Source of the DNA: CAYQJL01 sp964612295
GTDB lineage: Bacteria > Eisenbacteria > RBG-16-71-46 > CAIMUX01 > WJJG01
Direction of reading: 5' to 3'
Length of the DNA stretch: 64,000 nucleotides
Assembly: GCA_964612295.1 (NCBI GenBank)
Contig: CAZTDY010000013.1
Location: forward strand, 9,657 to 73,656
The notes beneath the pieces were generated by a model. The model worked only from the letters and a program-made list of their open reading frames with translations. It did not search any database and had not been told where the DNA came from. A program made the translations under genes and the position numbers. This document shows positions 36,015-45,516 of the stretch, one piece after another. The stretch's first letter is position 1, and every line of letters begins with the position of its first letter.

Positions 36015-36044
36015 CGTGTTGCGCGAGGGGGGGGGAGGGGAGAA

Positions 36045-36545
36045 ATGTTCAGCAAAACGACCGAAACCGCCATCATGGCGCTGATCCACGTTGTACTGCG
36101 ACCGGATCAGCGGCCTGTGTCCCCAAGGGTTGTTGCCGCCCATCTTGGCGTTTCGCCTTCCTACCTGGCGAAAATATTTAACATTCTGCGGCGAGCCGGT
36201 ATCCTGCGCGCGCATCGGGGCGCCCACGGGGGGGTCACCCTCAATCGACAGCCTACCCAGATCAACCTGCTCGACATCGTCAGCGCCTGCCAAGAACTGT
36301 CGGTCAACGCGGACCCCCTTCCACCGGCCAAGATGGCGAATTGCTGCAATTTCCATCAGGCGATCAACGCCGTTGGCCGGAGTATAGAGGCGGTCATGGT
36401 CAGCTGGACATTGGCGGATCTGGCGACCGAACCGTGTCCGGCGGTGGTGCCCGAGGATCGCCAATACTGCCGCGTCTCGGGAATGTGCCCGAAACGAAAG
36501 ATCGCGGCTGCACAGGAGGGGCATGGGTTTGACGAGCGCTCGTGA
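36045..36545 (+). CDS. Rrf2-family transcriptional regulator
   Basis: This 166-residue protein has an N-terminal winged helix with the Rrf2 pattern (TETAIMALIHV near 5, LGVSPSYLAKIFNILRRAGIL near 33, HRGAHGGVTL near 57). Cysteines lie in an adjacent pair NCC near 97 and in a C-terminal set (C...YC...MC, about 130-150). This differs from the C-x5-C-x5-C spacing of IscR, so cluster binding is possible but unproven. The ATG at 36045 is used. The gene overlaps actA by 23 bases, which strongly suggests it controls the respiratory operon that follows, perhaps in response to O2, NO or iron-sulfur status. Confidence 0.88.
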   Translation: MFSKTTETAIMALIHVVLRPDQRPVSPRVVAAHLGVSPSYLAKIFNILRRAGILRAHRGAHGGVTLNRQPTQINLLDIVSACQELSVNADPLPPAKMANCCNFHQAINAVGRSIEAVMVSWTLADLATEPCPAVVPEDRQYCRVSGMCPKRKIAAAQEGHGFDERS

Positions 36546-37209
36546 AACTACGTCCGGGGCCAATCATCACATCTTCCCGAGGTGGACCAATCGCCTGCGA
36601 GAGGCGTCCGCGCTCATGGTCATCGGCGGGCTGGTGTATGCGATTGTGCTGCTGACACTCCTGTTCGGGCCACAGAGTTCGGCAATCGGATACGCGCCGG
36701 AGCAACCGGTCCCCTATAGCCACGCGCTGCACGCGGGAGATCTCGGGCTCGACTGCCGTTACTGCCACACCACGGTCACCTCCGAGTCCCATGCCGCCTT
36801 GCCGCCGGCGGGAACCTGCATGAACTGTCACCGCATGGTGCGGACCGACAGCGAGAAGCTCGCCCTCGTGCGCGAGAGTGCGGCCACCGGAGTGCCGGTA
36901 CCCTGGGTGCGGGTGCACGATCTGCCCGACTTCGTCTTCTTCAATCACAGTGCGCACGTGACCGCGGGCGTCGGCTGCGAAAGCTGTCACGGGCGTGTGG
37001 ATCGAATGGAAGTTGTCCGCCAGGTCGAGGAGCTGACCATGGGCTGGTGTCTCGATTGCCATCGGGACCCTGACCTGCATCTCAGGCCGTCCGAGGCGGT
37101 CACCGTGATGAACTGGAACGCTCCCGAAGATCCGCTGGTTCTTGGGCAGCGGCTGCGGCAGGAGCACGATGTGACGCCGTCGACCGACTGCTCGACCTGT
37201 CATCGCTAA
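36523..37209 (+). CDS. actA: Alternative complex III pentahaem cytochrome ActA
   Basis: This 228-residue protein has one N-terminal membrane anchor (about 28-52) and five CXXCH motifs (CRYCH, CMNCH, CESCH, CLDCH, CSTCH) in a periplasmic domain, as expected for ActA. A GGAGGGG ribosome site precedes the ATG, which lies inside the end of the Rrf2 gene. ActA receives electrons from the ActB Fe-S chain in quinol:cytochrome c/oxidase oxidoreductase. Confidence 0.95.
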   Translation: MGLTSARETTSGANHHIFPRWTNRLREASALMVIGGLVYAIVLLTLLFGPQSSAIGYAPEQPVPYSHALHAGDLGLDCRYCHTTVTSESHAALPPAGTCMNCHRMVRTDSEKLALVRESAATGVPVPWVRVHDLPDFVFFNHSAHVTAGVGCESCHGRVDRMEVVRQVEELTMGWCLDCHRDPDLHLRPSEAVTVMNWNAPEDPLVLGQRLRQEHDVTPSTDCSTCHR

Positions 37210-37232
37210 CGCCCGAAACGCGAAAGGGTACG

Positions 37233-40200
37233 ATGTCTGGACTGAAAGGCAAAGACCACGGCCGGCCCGGTTACTGGCGCAGCCTGGAAGCATTGGCCGG
37301 TAGCGAATCGTATCGCCGTCATCTGGATGCCGAGTTTCTCGAATCGGTTCCTGAAACGGTCCCAGAGGTGTCGCGCCGCCGGTTTCTACAGGTGATGTCG
37401 GCCTCGATCGCATTGGCGACAATCTCAGGCTGTCGGTGGCCCGAGGAACAGATCGTCCCGTTCGGTGAGCGGCCCTCGGGGTATGTGCCCGGCGGCAAGA
37501 CTCACTTCGCCTCGGCCTTCGAATTGGACGGCATCGCGAACGGCCTGTTGGTCACCAGCCAGGACGGACGGCCGGTCAAGGTCGAGGGCAACCCGCAGCA
37601 CCCGACCAGCGGAGGCGCTGCAGACGTCTTCGCGCAGGCGAGCCTCCTTGGCCTCTACGATCCGGACCGCAGCCGGACCCCGTTGCGCCGCAGCGATGGG
37701 CAGACCCAGCCCGTCGCCTGGAAGGACTTCGGCACCGCCTCCGGGCAGTGGAAGGCGGCGATCGGGTCGGGACGCAAGTTCGCCGTTCTCTCCCGGACCA
37801 CAAGCTCGCCCAGTGTGCAGCTACTCCGGGATGAACTTCGGTCGACCTACGGCGACCTGGAGTGGGTGACCTATGCGCCGGTGTTCGATGAGGCCGGGGA
37901 GATGCGGGCTCATCTGGATCTCGAAGCGGCCCGGATCATCGTGACCTTGGACAGCGACCTGCTGGTCGAACACCCGAACGCCGTGTCGAATGCGCGCCAA
38001 TTCACCGCCGGTCGTCGGCTCGATCGGCCGCACATGAATCGCCTCTATGCCTTCGAACCGGGCTACAGCGCGACCGGCACCATGGCGGATCATCGTATTC
38101 CGATGGCGGCTCGCGACATCCCGGCGCTTCTGGCGTCGCTGGCGGCCGCCCTGTTCGGCGGACACGGTTTGCAGCCACCCTCGGGCCTGCGTTGGCTCGA
38201 GGCTTGGCGGCATCACCCCACGCAGAGCCAGACGATCGACGCGATCACCCGAGATCTCCTGGCCAACCAAGGCCATGGCCTGCTCGTCGCCGGCCCGCGT
38301 CAACCGCGCGAGGTCCACGAACTCTGCCAGGTGCTCAATCAGGCCCTGGGCAACACGGGACACACCGTGGTCTACGAGGAGTCGAGTCCAGACCCGAGCA
38401 CCCGGCCGAATCTCGAAGCTCTGTCAAGGCTGGTCGCACGGATGAGCTCCGGGGAGATCGAGCATCTCCTGATTCTGGGAGCCAATCCCGTCTATGACGC
38501 CCCGGCCGATCTGGATTTCGGGACCGCACTGGAGCAGGTGCCGAACAGCGTCCACCTGGGCGGATACGACGATGAAACCGCCCGCGCCTGCAGCTGGCAT
38601 CTGCCGATGGCCCACGCACTCGAGTCCTGGGACCTGTCCCGGGCGTTCGATGGAACCCTCACCGCCGTCCAGCCGCTCATCGCCCCGCTCTACGCGGGCA
38701 AGACGGCGGCCGAGCTTCTGTCCCTCTACGCGGATCCTGCTCCGCGCTCCGCCTATCAGATCACCAAGGACACGTTCCACCAGCTCGCCGGCGGCACGGG
38801 CCCGGCCCCCGAGAAGGACGCCGGCTTCAATGAACGGTGGCACCACTTCTTGCACGAGGGTTTCCTGGCGAACAGCACAACCGTTCCCGCCGAATCGGCC
38901 TCCGGCAATGCACCTCGGCGGCTGCCGGGCGAGGCGGAGTCACCGCTGGGACCGGAGAACCTGGAGCTGGTGCTCGCCCCCGACCGCAAGGTCCACGATG
39001 GCCGGTTCGCGAACAACGCCTGGCTTCAGGAACTCCCGGATGCGCTGTCCAAACTCACCTGGGACAACGCGGCCCTGGTCGCCCCGGCCCTGGCCGAAGA
39101 GCTCAGCGTGAGCCACGGCGATGTCGTCACCTTGGGTTTCCACGGACGGGAGATCACGCTTCCGGTCTACGTCATGCCCGGGCAAGCGCACTACTCGGTG
39201 AGCGTGTCCTTCGGCTACGGCCGCACGGCCGCGGGCCGGGTGGGGGACGGTATCGGTCAGAACGCCTACCGACTGCGGACCACCGAGCGGCCCTGGGGCG
39301 GCCCCGGATTGACGCTCACGCCAACCGGTGACACCTATCCGCTGGCCATCACGCAGGATCACCACGCGATCGATGAGCGTGGCGCCGAGGAGCGCGAGCG
39401 CCGCGCGGGGGGACTCGTGAGGCAGGGTACGTTGGCCGAGTATCGCGAGCATCCCAACTTCGCGGAACATCTGGGGACCCATCATCCGCCGCTGGTCTCG
39501 ATGTGGTCCGAACGCGAATCACAGGGCCACCGCTGGGGGATGGCCATCGATCTCAATCGCTGCAACGGCTGTAACGCCTGCATCGTCGCCTGCCAGTCGG
39601 AGAACAACATCCCGGTGGTCGGCAAGGAGCAGGTGGCCAACGGGCGCGAGATGCACTGGCTCCGCCTGGACCGCTACTTCCGAGGCGATCCAGCGGATCC
39701 GAGCGTTGCCCAGCAGCCCATGGCCTGTTCGCACTGCGAACTCGCCCCCTGCGAGCAGGTCTGTCCGGTGGCGGCCACCCTGCACAACGACGAAGGTCTC
39801 AACGTCATGGTGTACAACCGCTGCGTCGGGACCCGGTACTGCTCGAACAACTGTCCGACCAAAGTGCGCCGGTTCAACTTCTTCAACTATCAGAAGGAGC
39901 TGACCACCACCGAGAAGATGGCGTTCAACCCCGAGGTGACCGTTCGCTCCCGGGGAGTGATGGAGAAGTGCACCTTCTGCGTGCAACGGATCGAACTGGC
40001 GCGCATCGAAGCGAAGAACGCCGGTCGCGCGGTCCGGGATGGCGACGTCGTTCCCGCCTGCGCGCAGACCTGCCCCGCGGGAGCGATCGTCTTCGGCGAC
40101 TTGAATGATCCTCAGAGCCGCGTGGCTCAGGCTGCGGCCGATCAGCGGGCCTATGCCGTGCTGGCGGAACTGAATATCAAACCGCGCACCGTCTATCTGG

Positions 40201-40307
40201 CGCAGATTCGGAATCCGAATTCTGCGCTGGCGGCGGAGCACGGAGGACAGAGCGATGCCGGGGCGCATGGCGGCCACGGCGCACAAGACCAGGGCGACCA
40301 TCACTGA
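37233..40307 (+). CDS. actB: Alternative complex III Fe-S/molybdopterin-like subunit ActB
   Basis: This 1024-residue protein fuses a large molybdopterin-oxidoreductase-like domain without recognisable cofactor ligands (about 70-700) to a HybA/PsrB-like domain. Four cluster motifs are visible in the second part (CNGCNACIVAC, CSHCELAPCEQVCP, a CVGTRYCSNNCP set and CTFC...CAQTCP). A Tat signal SRRRFLQ is at 47-53, followed by a hydrophobic run ending in a lipobox-type C67. These features match ActB of ACIII, which passes electrons from the quinol site to ActA. Confidence 0.95.
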   Translation: MSGLKGKDHGRPGYWRSLEALAGSESYRRHLDAEFLESVPETVPEVSRRRFLQVMSASIALATISGCRWPEEQIVPFGERPSGYVPGGKTHFASAFELDGIANGLLVTSQDGRPVKVEGNPQHPTSGGAADVFAQASLLGLYDPDRSRTPLRRSDGQTQPVAWKDFGTASGQWKAAIGSGRKFAVLSRTTSSPSVQLLRDELRSTYGDLEWVTYAPVFDEAGEMRAHLDLEAARIIVTLDSDLLVEHPNAVSNARQFTAGRRLDRPHMNRLYAFEPGYSATGTMADHRIPMAARDIPALLASLAAALFGGHGLQPPSGLRWLEAWRHHPTQSQTIDAITRDLLANQGHGLLVAGPRQPREVHELCQVLNQALGNTGHTVVYEESSPDPSTRPNLEALSRLVARMSSGEIEHLLILGANPVYDAPADLDFGTALEQVPNSVHLGGYDDETARACSWHLPMAHALESWDLSRAFDGTLTAVQPLIAPLYAGKTAAELLSLYADPAPRSAYQITKDTFHQLAGGTGPAPEKDAGFNERWHHFLHEGFLANSTTVPAESASGNAPRRLPGEAESPLGPENLELVLAPDRKVHDGRFANNAWLQELPDALSKLTWDNAALVAPALAEELSVSHGDVVTLGFHGREITLPVYVMPGQAHYSVSVSFGYGRTAAGRVGDGIGQNAYRLRTTERPWGGPGLTLTPTGDTYPLAITQDHHAIDERGAEERERRAGGLVRQGTLAEYREHPNFAEHLGTHHPPLVSMWSERESQGHRWGMAIDLNRCNGCNACIVACQSENNIPVVGKEQVANGREMHWLRLDRYFRGDPADPSVAQQPMACSHCELAPCEQVCPVAATLHNDEGLNVMVYNRCVGTRYCSNNCPTKVRRFNFFNYQKELTTTEKMAFNPEVTVRSRGVMEKCTFCVQRIELARIEAKNAGRAVRDGDVVPACAQTCPAGAIVFGDLNDPQSRVAQAAADQRAYAVLAELNIKPRTVYLAQIRNPNSALAAEHGGQSDAGAHGGHGAQDQGDHH

Positions 40308-40321
40308 GGTACGGAGCCGTA

Positions 40322-41770
40322 ATGAACACCACGGCGATCGAGACATTGGACAATACCGCCAACGATCCGACCAAGCCCACCCCGTTGGTGCTCGGCGGGC
40401 ACGACCTCAAGTCGGTGACCGACAAGGTGTGCGGTATTGTCGAACGCCCGCGTCCGCCGCGGGCCTGGTACCTGGCCTTCGCGGTGTCCACCGCACTGAC
40501 CGGCGTGCTCTTTGCGATGATCGCCTATCTGGTGATGACGGGAGTGGGCGTCTGGGGCCTCAACAACCCGGTCGGCTGGGGATGGGCCATCGTCAACTTC
40601 GTGTTCTGGGTCGGGATTGGACACGCGGGGACGCTGATCTCCGCCATCCTCTTCCTGCTCCGTCAGAAGTGGCGGACCTCCATCAATCGATTCGCCGAGG
40701 CGATGACGATCTTCGCGGTCGTCTGCGCCGGCATCTTCCCGGCCATCCACGTCGGACGAATCTGGCTCGTGCACTGGCTCTTCCCGATCCCCAACTATCA
40801 GCAGATGTGGCCCAACTTCCGCAGCCCGCTCTTGTGGGATGTCTTCGCGGTCGGGACGTACATGCTGGTGTCACTCATGTTCTGGTTCATGGGCATGGTG
40901 CCCGATCTGGCCACGCTTCGGGATCGCGCCACGAGCAAGGTGCGTCGCATGCTCTACGGCTTCTTCGCTCTCGGGTGGCGCGGCTCGCACCGTCACTGGC
41001 ATCGCTATGAGAAGGCCTACCTGATCCTGGCCGGTCTCGCGACGCCGCTCGTGCTTTCGGTGCACTCGGTCGTGAGCTTTGACTTCGCGACCAGCCAGCT
41101 GCCCGGATGGCATACGACGATCTTCCCGCCCTACTTCGTCGCGGGGGCGGTCTTCAGCGGTTTCGCGATGGTGGGGACGCTCCTGATTCCATCCAGGCGC
41201 TGGTTCGGCCTCAAGGACTTCGTGACGCTCTACCATCTCGAGAACATGAACAAGATCATCCTCGTGACCGGGTCGATAGTCGGCTACGCGTACGCGACCG
41301 AGTTCTTCATCGCCTGGTACAGCGGCAACCTGACCGAGGCGTTCGCATTCGTGAATCGGGCCTTCGGACCCTACGCCTGGGCCTACTGGATCATGGTGTC
41401 CTGCAACGTGATCGCGCCCCAGCTCTTCTGGTTCAAGAAACTGCGCACGACCCCGGCCGTGATGATGGTTGTCTACGTCCTGGTCAACATCGGGATGTGG
41501 TTCGAACGATTCGTGATCACGGTGACCTCGCTCAGTCGAGACTTCCTACCCTCGAGTTGGGCGTACTACCAGCCGACGATCGTGGACATCCTGACCTTCG
41601 TGGGGAGCTTTGGCCTCTTCTTCACGCTGTTCCTGCTCTTCATCCGCTATCTGCCGATGGTGGCCATGGCGGAGGTGAAGACGGTGATGCCGGTCGCACA
41701 CGTTTCCGGTGAAAGCCGGCCGGTGGGCGACTACCACGGCGACATCCACATTCCGAAGGAGGACGTGTAG
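40322..41770 (+). CDS. actC: Alternative complex III quinol-binding subunit ActC
   Basis: This 482-residue integral membrane protein of the NrfD/PsrC family has about ten helices. It is the first of the two large membrane subunits of ACIII and carries the quinol site. It starts 15 bases after actB and ends two bases before actD, keeping the canonical ACIII order. Confidence 0.94.
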   Translation: MNTTAIETLDNTANDPTKPTPLVLGGHDLKSVTDKVCGIVERPRPPRAWYLAFAVSTALTGVLFAMIAYLVMTGVGVWGLNNPVGWGWAIVNFVFWVGIGHAGTLISAILFLLRQKWRTSINRFAEAMTIFAVVCAGIFPAIHVGRIWLVHWLFPIPNYQQMWPNFRSPLLWDVFAVGTYMLVSLMFWFMGMVPDLATLRDRATSKVRRMLYGFFALGWRGSHRHWHRYEKAYLILAGLATPLVLSVHSVVSFDFATSQLPGWHTTIFPPYFVAGAVFSGFAMVGTLLIPSRRWFGLKDFVTLYHLENMNKIILVTGSIVGYAYATEFFIAWYSGNLTEAFAFVNRAFGPYAWAYWIMVSCNVIAPQLFWFKKLRTTPAVMMVVYVLVNIGMWFERFVITVTSLSRDFLPSSWAYYQPTIVDILTFVGSFGLFFTLFLLFIRYLPMVAMAEVKTVMPVAHVSGESRPVGDYHGDIHIPKEDV

Positions 41771-41772
41771 TC

Positions 41773-42321
41773 ATGAAGTACACCGATCGTTCTCCGAAGC
41801 TCTACGGCCTGATGGCCGAGTTCGACGATCCCGAAGTCCTGGTGCAGGCCTGCCGCCGAGTGCGGGACGCCGGCTTCCGGCGTTGGGATGCCCACACGCC
41901 GTTCCCGCTCCACGGGATGGACAAGGCGATGGGGATCCGGGGGACCCGGCTTCCGTTCCTGATTCTGGGCGGCGGATTGGCGGGGGTGGCCCTGGCTCTC
42001 CTGATGCAATGGTGGATGAACGCGGTCGACTACCCGTTCCTCATCAGCGGCAAGCCGCTCTTCGGGCTGCCGGCGAACATTCCGGTGGTGTTCGAGCTGG
42101 CCGTGCTCTGCAGCGCGCTCACCACCTTCTTCGGCATGTGGGGCTTGAACGGTATGCCTCGGCTCCATCATCCGCTCTTCGGCAGCGCTAGATTCCGGAG
42201 GGCGACGAGCGATCGTTTCTTCATTGTGATCGAGGCCAGCGATATGCGCTTCGAGAAGAAGAATACCCAGGATTTCCTAGCTTCGCTCGGCCCGACGGCC
42301 GTCGAAGCCATCGAGGAGTAG
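41773..42321 (+). CDS. actD: Alternative complex III subunit ActD
   Basis: This 182-residue protein (DUF3341 type) has a soluble N-terminal part with YGLMAEFDDPE near 14 and two membrane helices (about 57-80 and 105-128). ActD is a structural subunit of ACIII. The start lies two bases after the actC stop and the gene ends three bases before actE. Confidence 0.94.
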   Translation: MKYTDRSPKLYGLMAEFDDPEVLVQACRRVRDAGFRRWDAHTPFPLHGMDKAMGIRGTRLPFLILGGGLAGVALALLMQWWMNAVDYPFLISGKPLFGLPANIPVVFELAVLCSALTTFFGMWGLNGMPRLHHPLFGSARFRRATSDRFFIVIEASDMRFEKKNTQDFLASLGPTAVEAIEE

Positions 42322-42324
42322 GCG

Positions 42325-42966
42325 ATGCCCAGACCGGTCCTCTACGTGACACTGATTCTGGTGGCGCTGACGTTGGTGCCCCTGGGTCTCCTGGTGCGTG
42401 ATATGGCGGCGGGATCTTCGCACGGCCGCCTGCAGGTGGTCCCCGACATGGATGACCAACCGGTGCTCAGCGCACAGGGCACAAGCGAACTGTTTGCGGA
42501 CGGTCGCGCCGCACGCCTTCCGGTGGCGGGAACCGTCGCGCGGGGTGCGTTGCCCGATGCGGGACCGTTGGCCACGGGAAAGCAGGACACCTCCTGGGTC
42601 ACCTCAATCCCGATGCCGGTCACGCCGGAGCTCATGGCCCGCGGCCAAAACAGATTCGAGATCTTCTGTGCTGCCTGCCACGGCTGGAACGGCAGCGGCG
42701 AGGGGATCGTCGGTCAAAGGGTGGCCGAGCTGGGCGAATCTACCTGGGTGCCGCCGAACGACTTGACGAGCGATCTGGTCGCCGAGCGGGCGGCCGGTCA
42801 CATCTTTGGCACGATCACCCACGGGATCCGCAACATGCCGGCCCATGGGTCCCAGATTCCGCCAGCCGACCGCTGGGCGATTGTGGCGTATGTGCGCGCG
42901 CTGCAGCGCAGTGTCCGCGGTACCTTCAGCGACGTGCCGGACGAGTCCCAAGAGACGCTCGAGTAG
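42325..42966 (+). CDS. actE: Alternative complex III mono-haem cytochrome ActE
   Basis: This 213-residue protein has a signal anchor (about 6-24) and one CAACH motif near 113, followed by a methionine-rich region (GIRNMPAHGSQ) that probably gives the axial Met. No lipobox cysteine is evident, in contrast to many ActE lipoproteins. It transfers electrons from ActA toward the terminal acceptor. Confidence 0.94.
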   Translation: MPRPVLYVTLILVALTLVPLGLLVRDMAAGSSHGRLQVVPDMDDQPVLSAQGTSELFADGRAARLPVAGTVARGALPDAGPLATGKQDTSWVTSIPMPVTPELMARGQNRFEIFCAACHGWNGSGEGIVGQRVAELGESTWVPPNDLTSDLVAERAAGHIFGTITHGIRNMPAHGSQIPPADRWAIVAYVRALQRSVRGTFSDVPDESQETLE

Positions 42967-42975
42967 GAGACGGAC

Positions 42976-44193
42976 GTGGATCACGAAAGAAAAATCCCGA
43001 CTCTGGCCGACGATCGCACCACGCTCGATGAGTGGGGGGCACGCCTGTTCCTGGCGGCGGGGATTCTCGGCGTCCTGGGCCTGGCGTCCGCGGCCGCGCT
43101 GGGGTGGGCAGAGGGAGACGGCCTCAAACGATTTGGGTACGCCTATCTCGTAAGCTACGCGTTCTATCTCAGCCTGTCGCTGGGGGCCCTCTTCTTCGTG
43201 CCCCTCCAGTATGTGACGCGGGCCAGTTGGAGTGTCGTCATCCGGCGCCTGGCGGAGATCATCGGCGCCAATCTGCCGCTCATGGCGATTCTCTCCCTGC
43301 CCATTCTGTTCCTGCTGCCCAAGATCTACCCGTGGGCCGCCACCTCGTCCGACCTACCGACCGAGTTGATGGCGCACAAGGCATCCTATCTCAACGTCTC
43401 CTTCTTCGTGATTCGCTGGGTGGCCTACTTCGTGATCTGGTCCGGGTTGGCGCTTCTCTTCTGGCGCCGATCGCTCAAACAGGATGAGACCGGCGAGGTC
43501 GAGATCACGATCTCGCAGGAGCGCTGGAGCGCGGCAGGTCTGGTGATCTACGCGCTGACGGTGACCGCGGCGTCCTATGATCTGCTCATGACCCTCGACC
43601 CGACCTGGTTCAGCACGATGTTCGGTCCCTATTTCTTCACGGGCGGCGTCCTCGGGTTCTTCGCGGCATTGACCTTGATCACCTACTGGCTTCAGGGGCG
43701 TGGGCGGCTGACCAAGGTCATTCACGTCGAACACCTGCACGACTACGGCAAGCTGCTCTTCGCGTTCGTGTTCTTCTGGGCCTATCTCGCGTTTTCGCAG
43801 TACATGCTGATCTGGTACGCGAACATACCGGAAGAGACCGCCTGGCTGCTGCGGCGTCAGCAACATGGCTGGGAGGTTCTGGGACTGATCCTTCTGTTCG
43901 GTCACTTCCTGGTGCCCTTTGCCGCCCTGATGTCGCGGTTCATGAAACGGTCCCGGCCCTGGCTGCTCTTCTGGGCAACGTGGATCTTCATCATGCACTG
44001 GTTCGACCTGTACTGGCTGGTGATGCCCGAGGCCGCGACCGGCGGGCCCGCTCCCCACTTGATGGACCTGGCCTGCTTCGTGGGAGTGGGCGGCCTGTTC
44101 GTCGCCGGTCTGGCGCGATTGGCCGGCCGCCGCTCGTTGGTGCCGACGCGCGACCCGCGCCTGAACGAATCACTGGCCTTCGAGAATGCATAA
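42976..44193 (+). CDS. actF: Alternative complex III membrane subunit ActF
   Basis: This 405-residue polytopic NrfD-like protein has about ten helices and is the second large membrane subunit of ACIII. A GTG at 42976 is the start, with GGAGA upstream. The HDYGKLLFAF and FSQYMLIWYANIPEE segments are typical of ActF. It overlaps no other essential frame; the next gene begins 11 bases after its stop if the TTG start is right. Confidence 0.94.
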   Translation: MDHERKIPTLADDRTTLDEWGARLFLAAGILGVLGLASAAALGWAEGDGLKRFGYAYLVSYAFYLSLSLGALFFVPLQYVTRASWSVVIRRLAEIIGANLPLMAILSLPILFLLPKIYPWAATSSDLPTELMAHKASYLNVSFFVIRWVAYFVIWSGLALLFWRRSLKQDETGEVEITISQERWSAAGLVIYALTVTAASYDLLMTLDPTWFSTMFGPYFFTGGVLGFFAALTLITYWLQGRGRLTKVIHVEHLHDYGKLLFAFVFFWAYLAFSQYMLIWYANIPEETAWLLRRQQHGWEVLGLILLFGHFLVPFAALMSRFMKRSRPWLLFWATWIFIMHWFDLYWLVMPEAATGGPAPHLMDLACFVGVGGLFVAGLARLAGRRSLVPTRDPRLNESLAFENA

Positions 44194-44203
44194 GGAGGAT
44201 GGT

Positions 44204-44503
44204 TTGACGACGCGGCGCAATCGTCTAGACACTCCGCTCATCCTGACCATCGTCGGGGTGGCCGCCGTTCTGGTCTGGGCGGGCATTCTGTTCTTGCACG
44301 CCTGGTACCACAACCAGCTGGCGGCGGAAGCCGAACGGAAGGTGGTGGACCGCCCGGCGACGGCTCTCATCGAATTGCGAGAGGCCCAACAGGGGACCAT
44401 GACGGAGTACGGGTGGATCGATCGGGAGCAGGGCATCGTGAAGCTGCCGGTCGCCCGGGCGATGGAGCTGGTGGTGGCTGAAGCCGGAGGAGGGGAGCAG
44501 TAA
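44204..44503 (+). CDS. Small single-helix membrane protein in the ACIII/oxidase operon
   Basis: This 99-residue protein has one transmembrane helix (about 11-35) and an acidic periplasmic tail. A TTG at 44204 is preferred because AAGGAGG ends five bases before it, whereas the ATG at 44186 lies in the actF coding end without a site. Its stop overlaps the coxB start (TAATG). Comparable small proteins occur between actF and cox genes in other ACIII clusters, but I cannot name the family. A role in joining ACIII with the oxidase-like pair is inference. Confidence 0.72.
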   Translation: MTTRRNRLDTPLILTIVGVAAVLVWAGILFLHAWYHNQLAAEAERKVVDRPATALIELREAQQGTMTEYGWIDREQGIVKLPVARAMELVVAEAGGGEQ

Positions 44504-45516
44504 TGGTGGATCTATCGGGCAGCTGGTTGCCGGAGGCCGCGGCCACCGCGGCTGAGCGCACCGACCTGCTGTTTGTCGCCCTGCTGGTCATCGCCGGAGC
44601 CTGCTTGGCCCTGTTGGGAGGGGGCATCGACCTGTTCCTCCTTAGGTACCGTCGCCGCTCGCCGGACGAAACCGGTCAGGCGACGAAGCCCAGCCGGCTC
44701 GTGTCCGGGATGCTCTTCGTGATCCCTCTGCTGGTGGTGGGAGCCATCTTCATGGCCGGGTTCGGGGGCTTCGTGGATCAGGTCGTGGCACCCTACGGCG
44801 CCTATGAGATTCAGGTCGAGGGTCGATCCGAGGGGTGGCAGTTTACCTATCCGAACGGGTTTGCCCACGACACGCTGCATGTCCCCGCCCTTCAGCCCGT
44901 GAAACTGACGCTCACCTCGGCCGACGGTCTCCACGGGATTCGTATTCCCGCGTTTCGGCTGAGCCGGGATATGCTGCCGGGAAAGGAAACCGAGGCCTGG
45001 TTCACCGCGACCCAGCCGGGTGAGTACCCGCTGCTCGCAGCCGCCTACGGTGGAGATCAGAGCGGGGCGATGAACGGCCAGGTGTTCGTGCACGACGCCG
45101 CGGTTTTCGACGATTGGCTTCGGAGTGCTGCGAGCCCCTTGGACCGCCTACCGCCGATCGAGGCGGGTGAGGTGCTCATCGGGACCTTCGGGTGCACCGC
45201 CTGTCACACGCCCACGGGACTTCCCGGTGTTGGCCCGACATTCAAGGACCTTTATCGGTCCCAGCGCACCTTTGCCGACGGCACCCAGGCCGTCGCCGAT
45301 GTCGAATACCTGAGCGAGTCGATCCTCTCTTCGACCGCGCGGGTCGTCGCCGGATTCCAGGCGGTCATGCCGAACTTTGAAGGCCAGATCGGGGACCGTG
45401 AGATGGACGCGATCATCGCCTATCTGAAGAGCCTGAGCGAAGCGGGCACCCTAGAGGCCGCGGCCGCCGAAGCCGATGAGGTAGAGCAACCGACCCTCGG
45501 GCAGGAGGATCAATAG
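44503..45516 (+). CDS. CoxB-like subunit with cytochrome c domain, CuA site lost
   Basis: This 337-residue protein has two membrane helices (about 20-45 and 68-90), a cupredoxin domain and a C-terminal cytochrome c domain with CTACH at 231-235 and a probable axial Met near 287. The layout is that of caa3 oxidase subunit II. However, the CuA loop, normally CxExCGxxHxxM, reads AAAYGGDQSGAM at 179-190: both cysteines, the glutamate and the second histidine are gone, leaving only H144 and M190. Electrons must therefore go through haem c rather than CuA. It is followed directly by a CoxA-like gene that also lacks key residues. Confidence 0.9.
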   Translation: MVDLSGSWLPEAAATAAERTDLLFVALLVIAGACLALLGGGIDLFLLRYRRRSPDETGQATKPSRLVSGMLFVIPLLVVGAIFMAGFGGFVDQVVAPYGAYEIQVEGRSEGWQFTYPNGFAHDTLHVPALQPVKLTLTSADGLHGIRIPAFRLSRDMLPGKETEAWFTATQPGEYPLLAAAYGGDQSGAMNGQVFVHDAAVFDDWLRSAASPLDRLPPIEAGEVLIGTFGCTACHTPTGLPGVGPTFKDLYRSQRTFADGTQAVADVEYLSESILSSTARVVAGFQAVMPNFEGQIGDREMDAIIAYLKSLSEAGTLEAAAAEADEVEQPTLGQEDQ

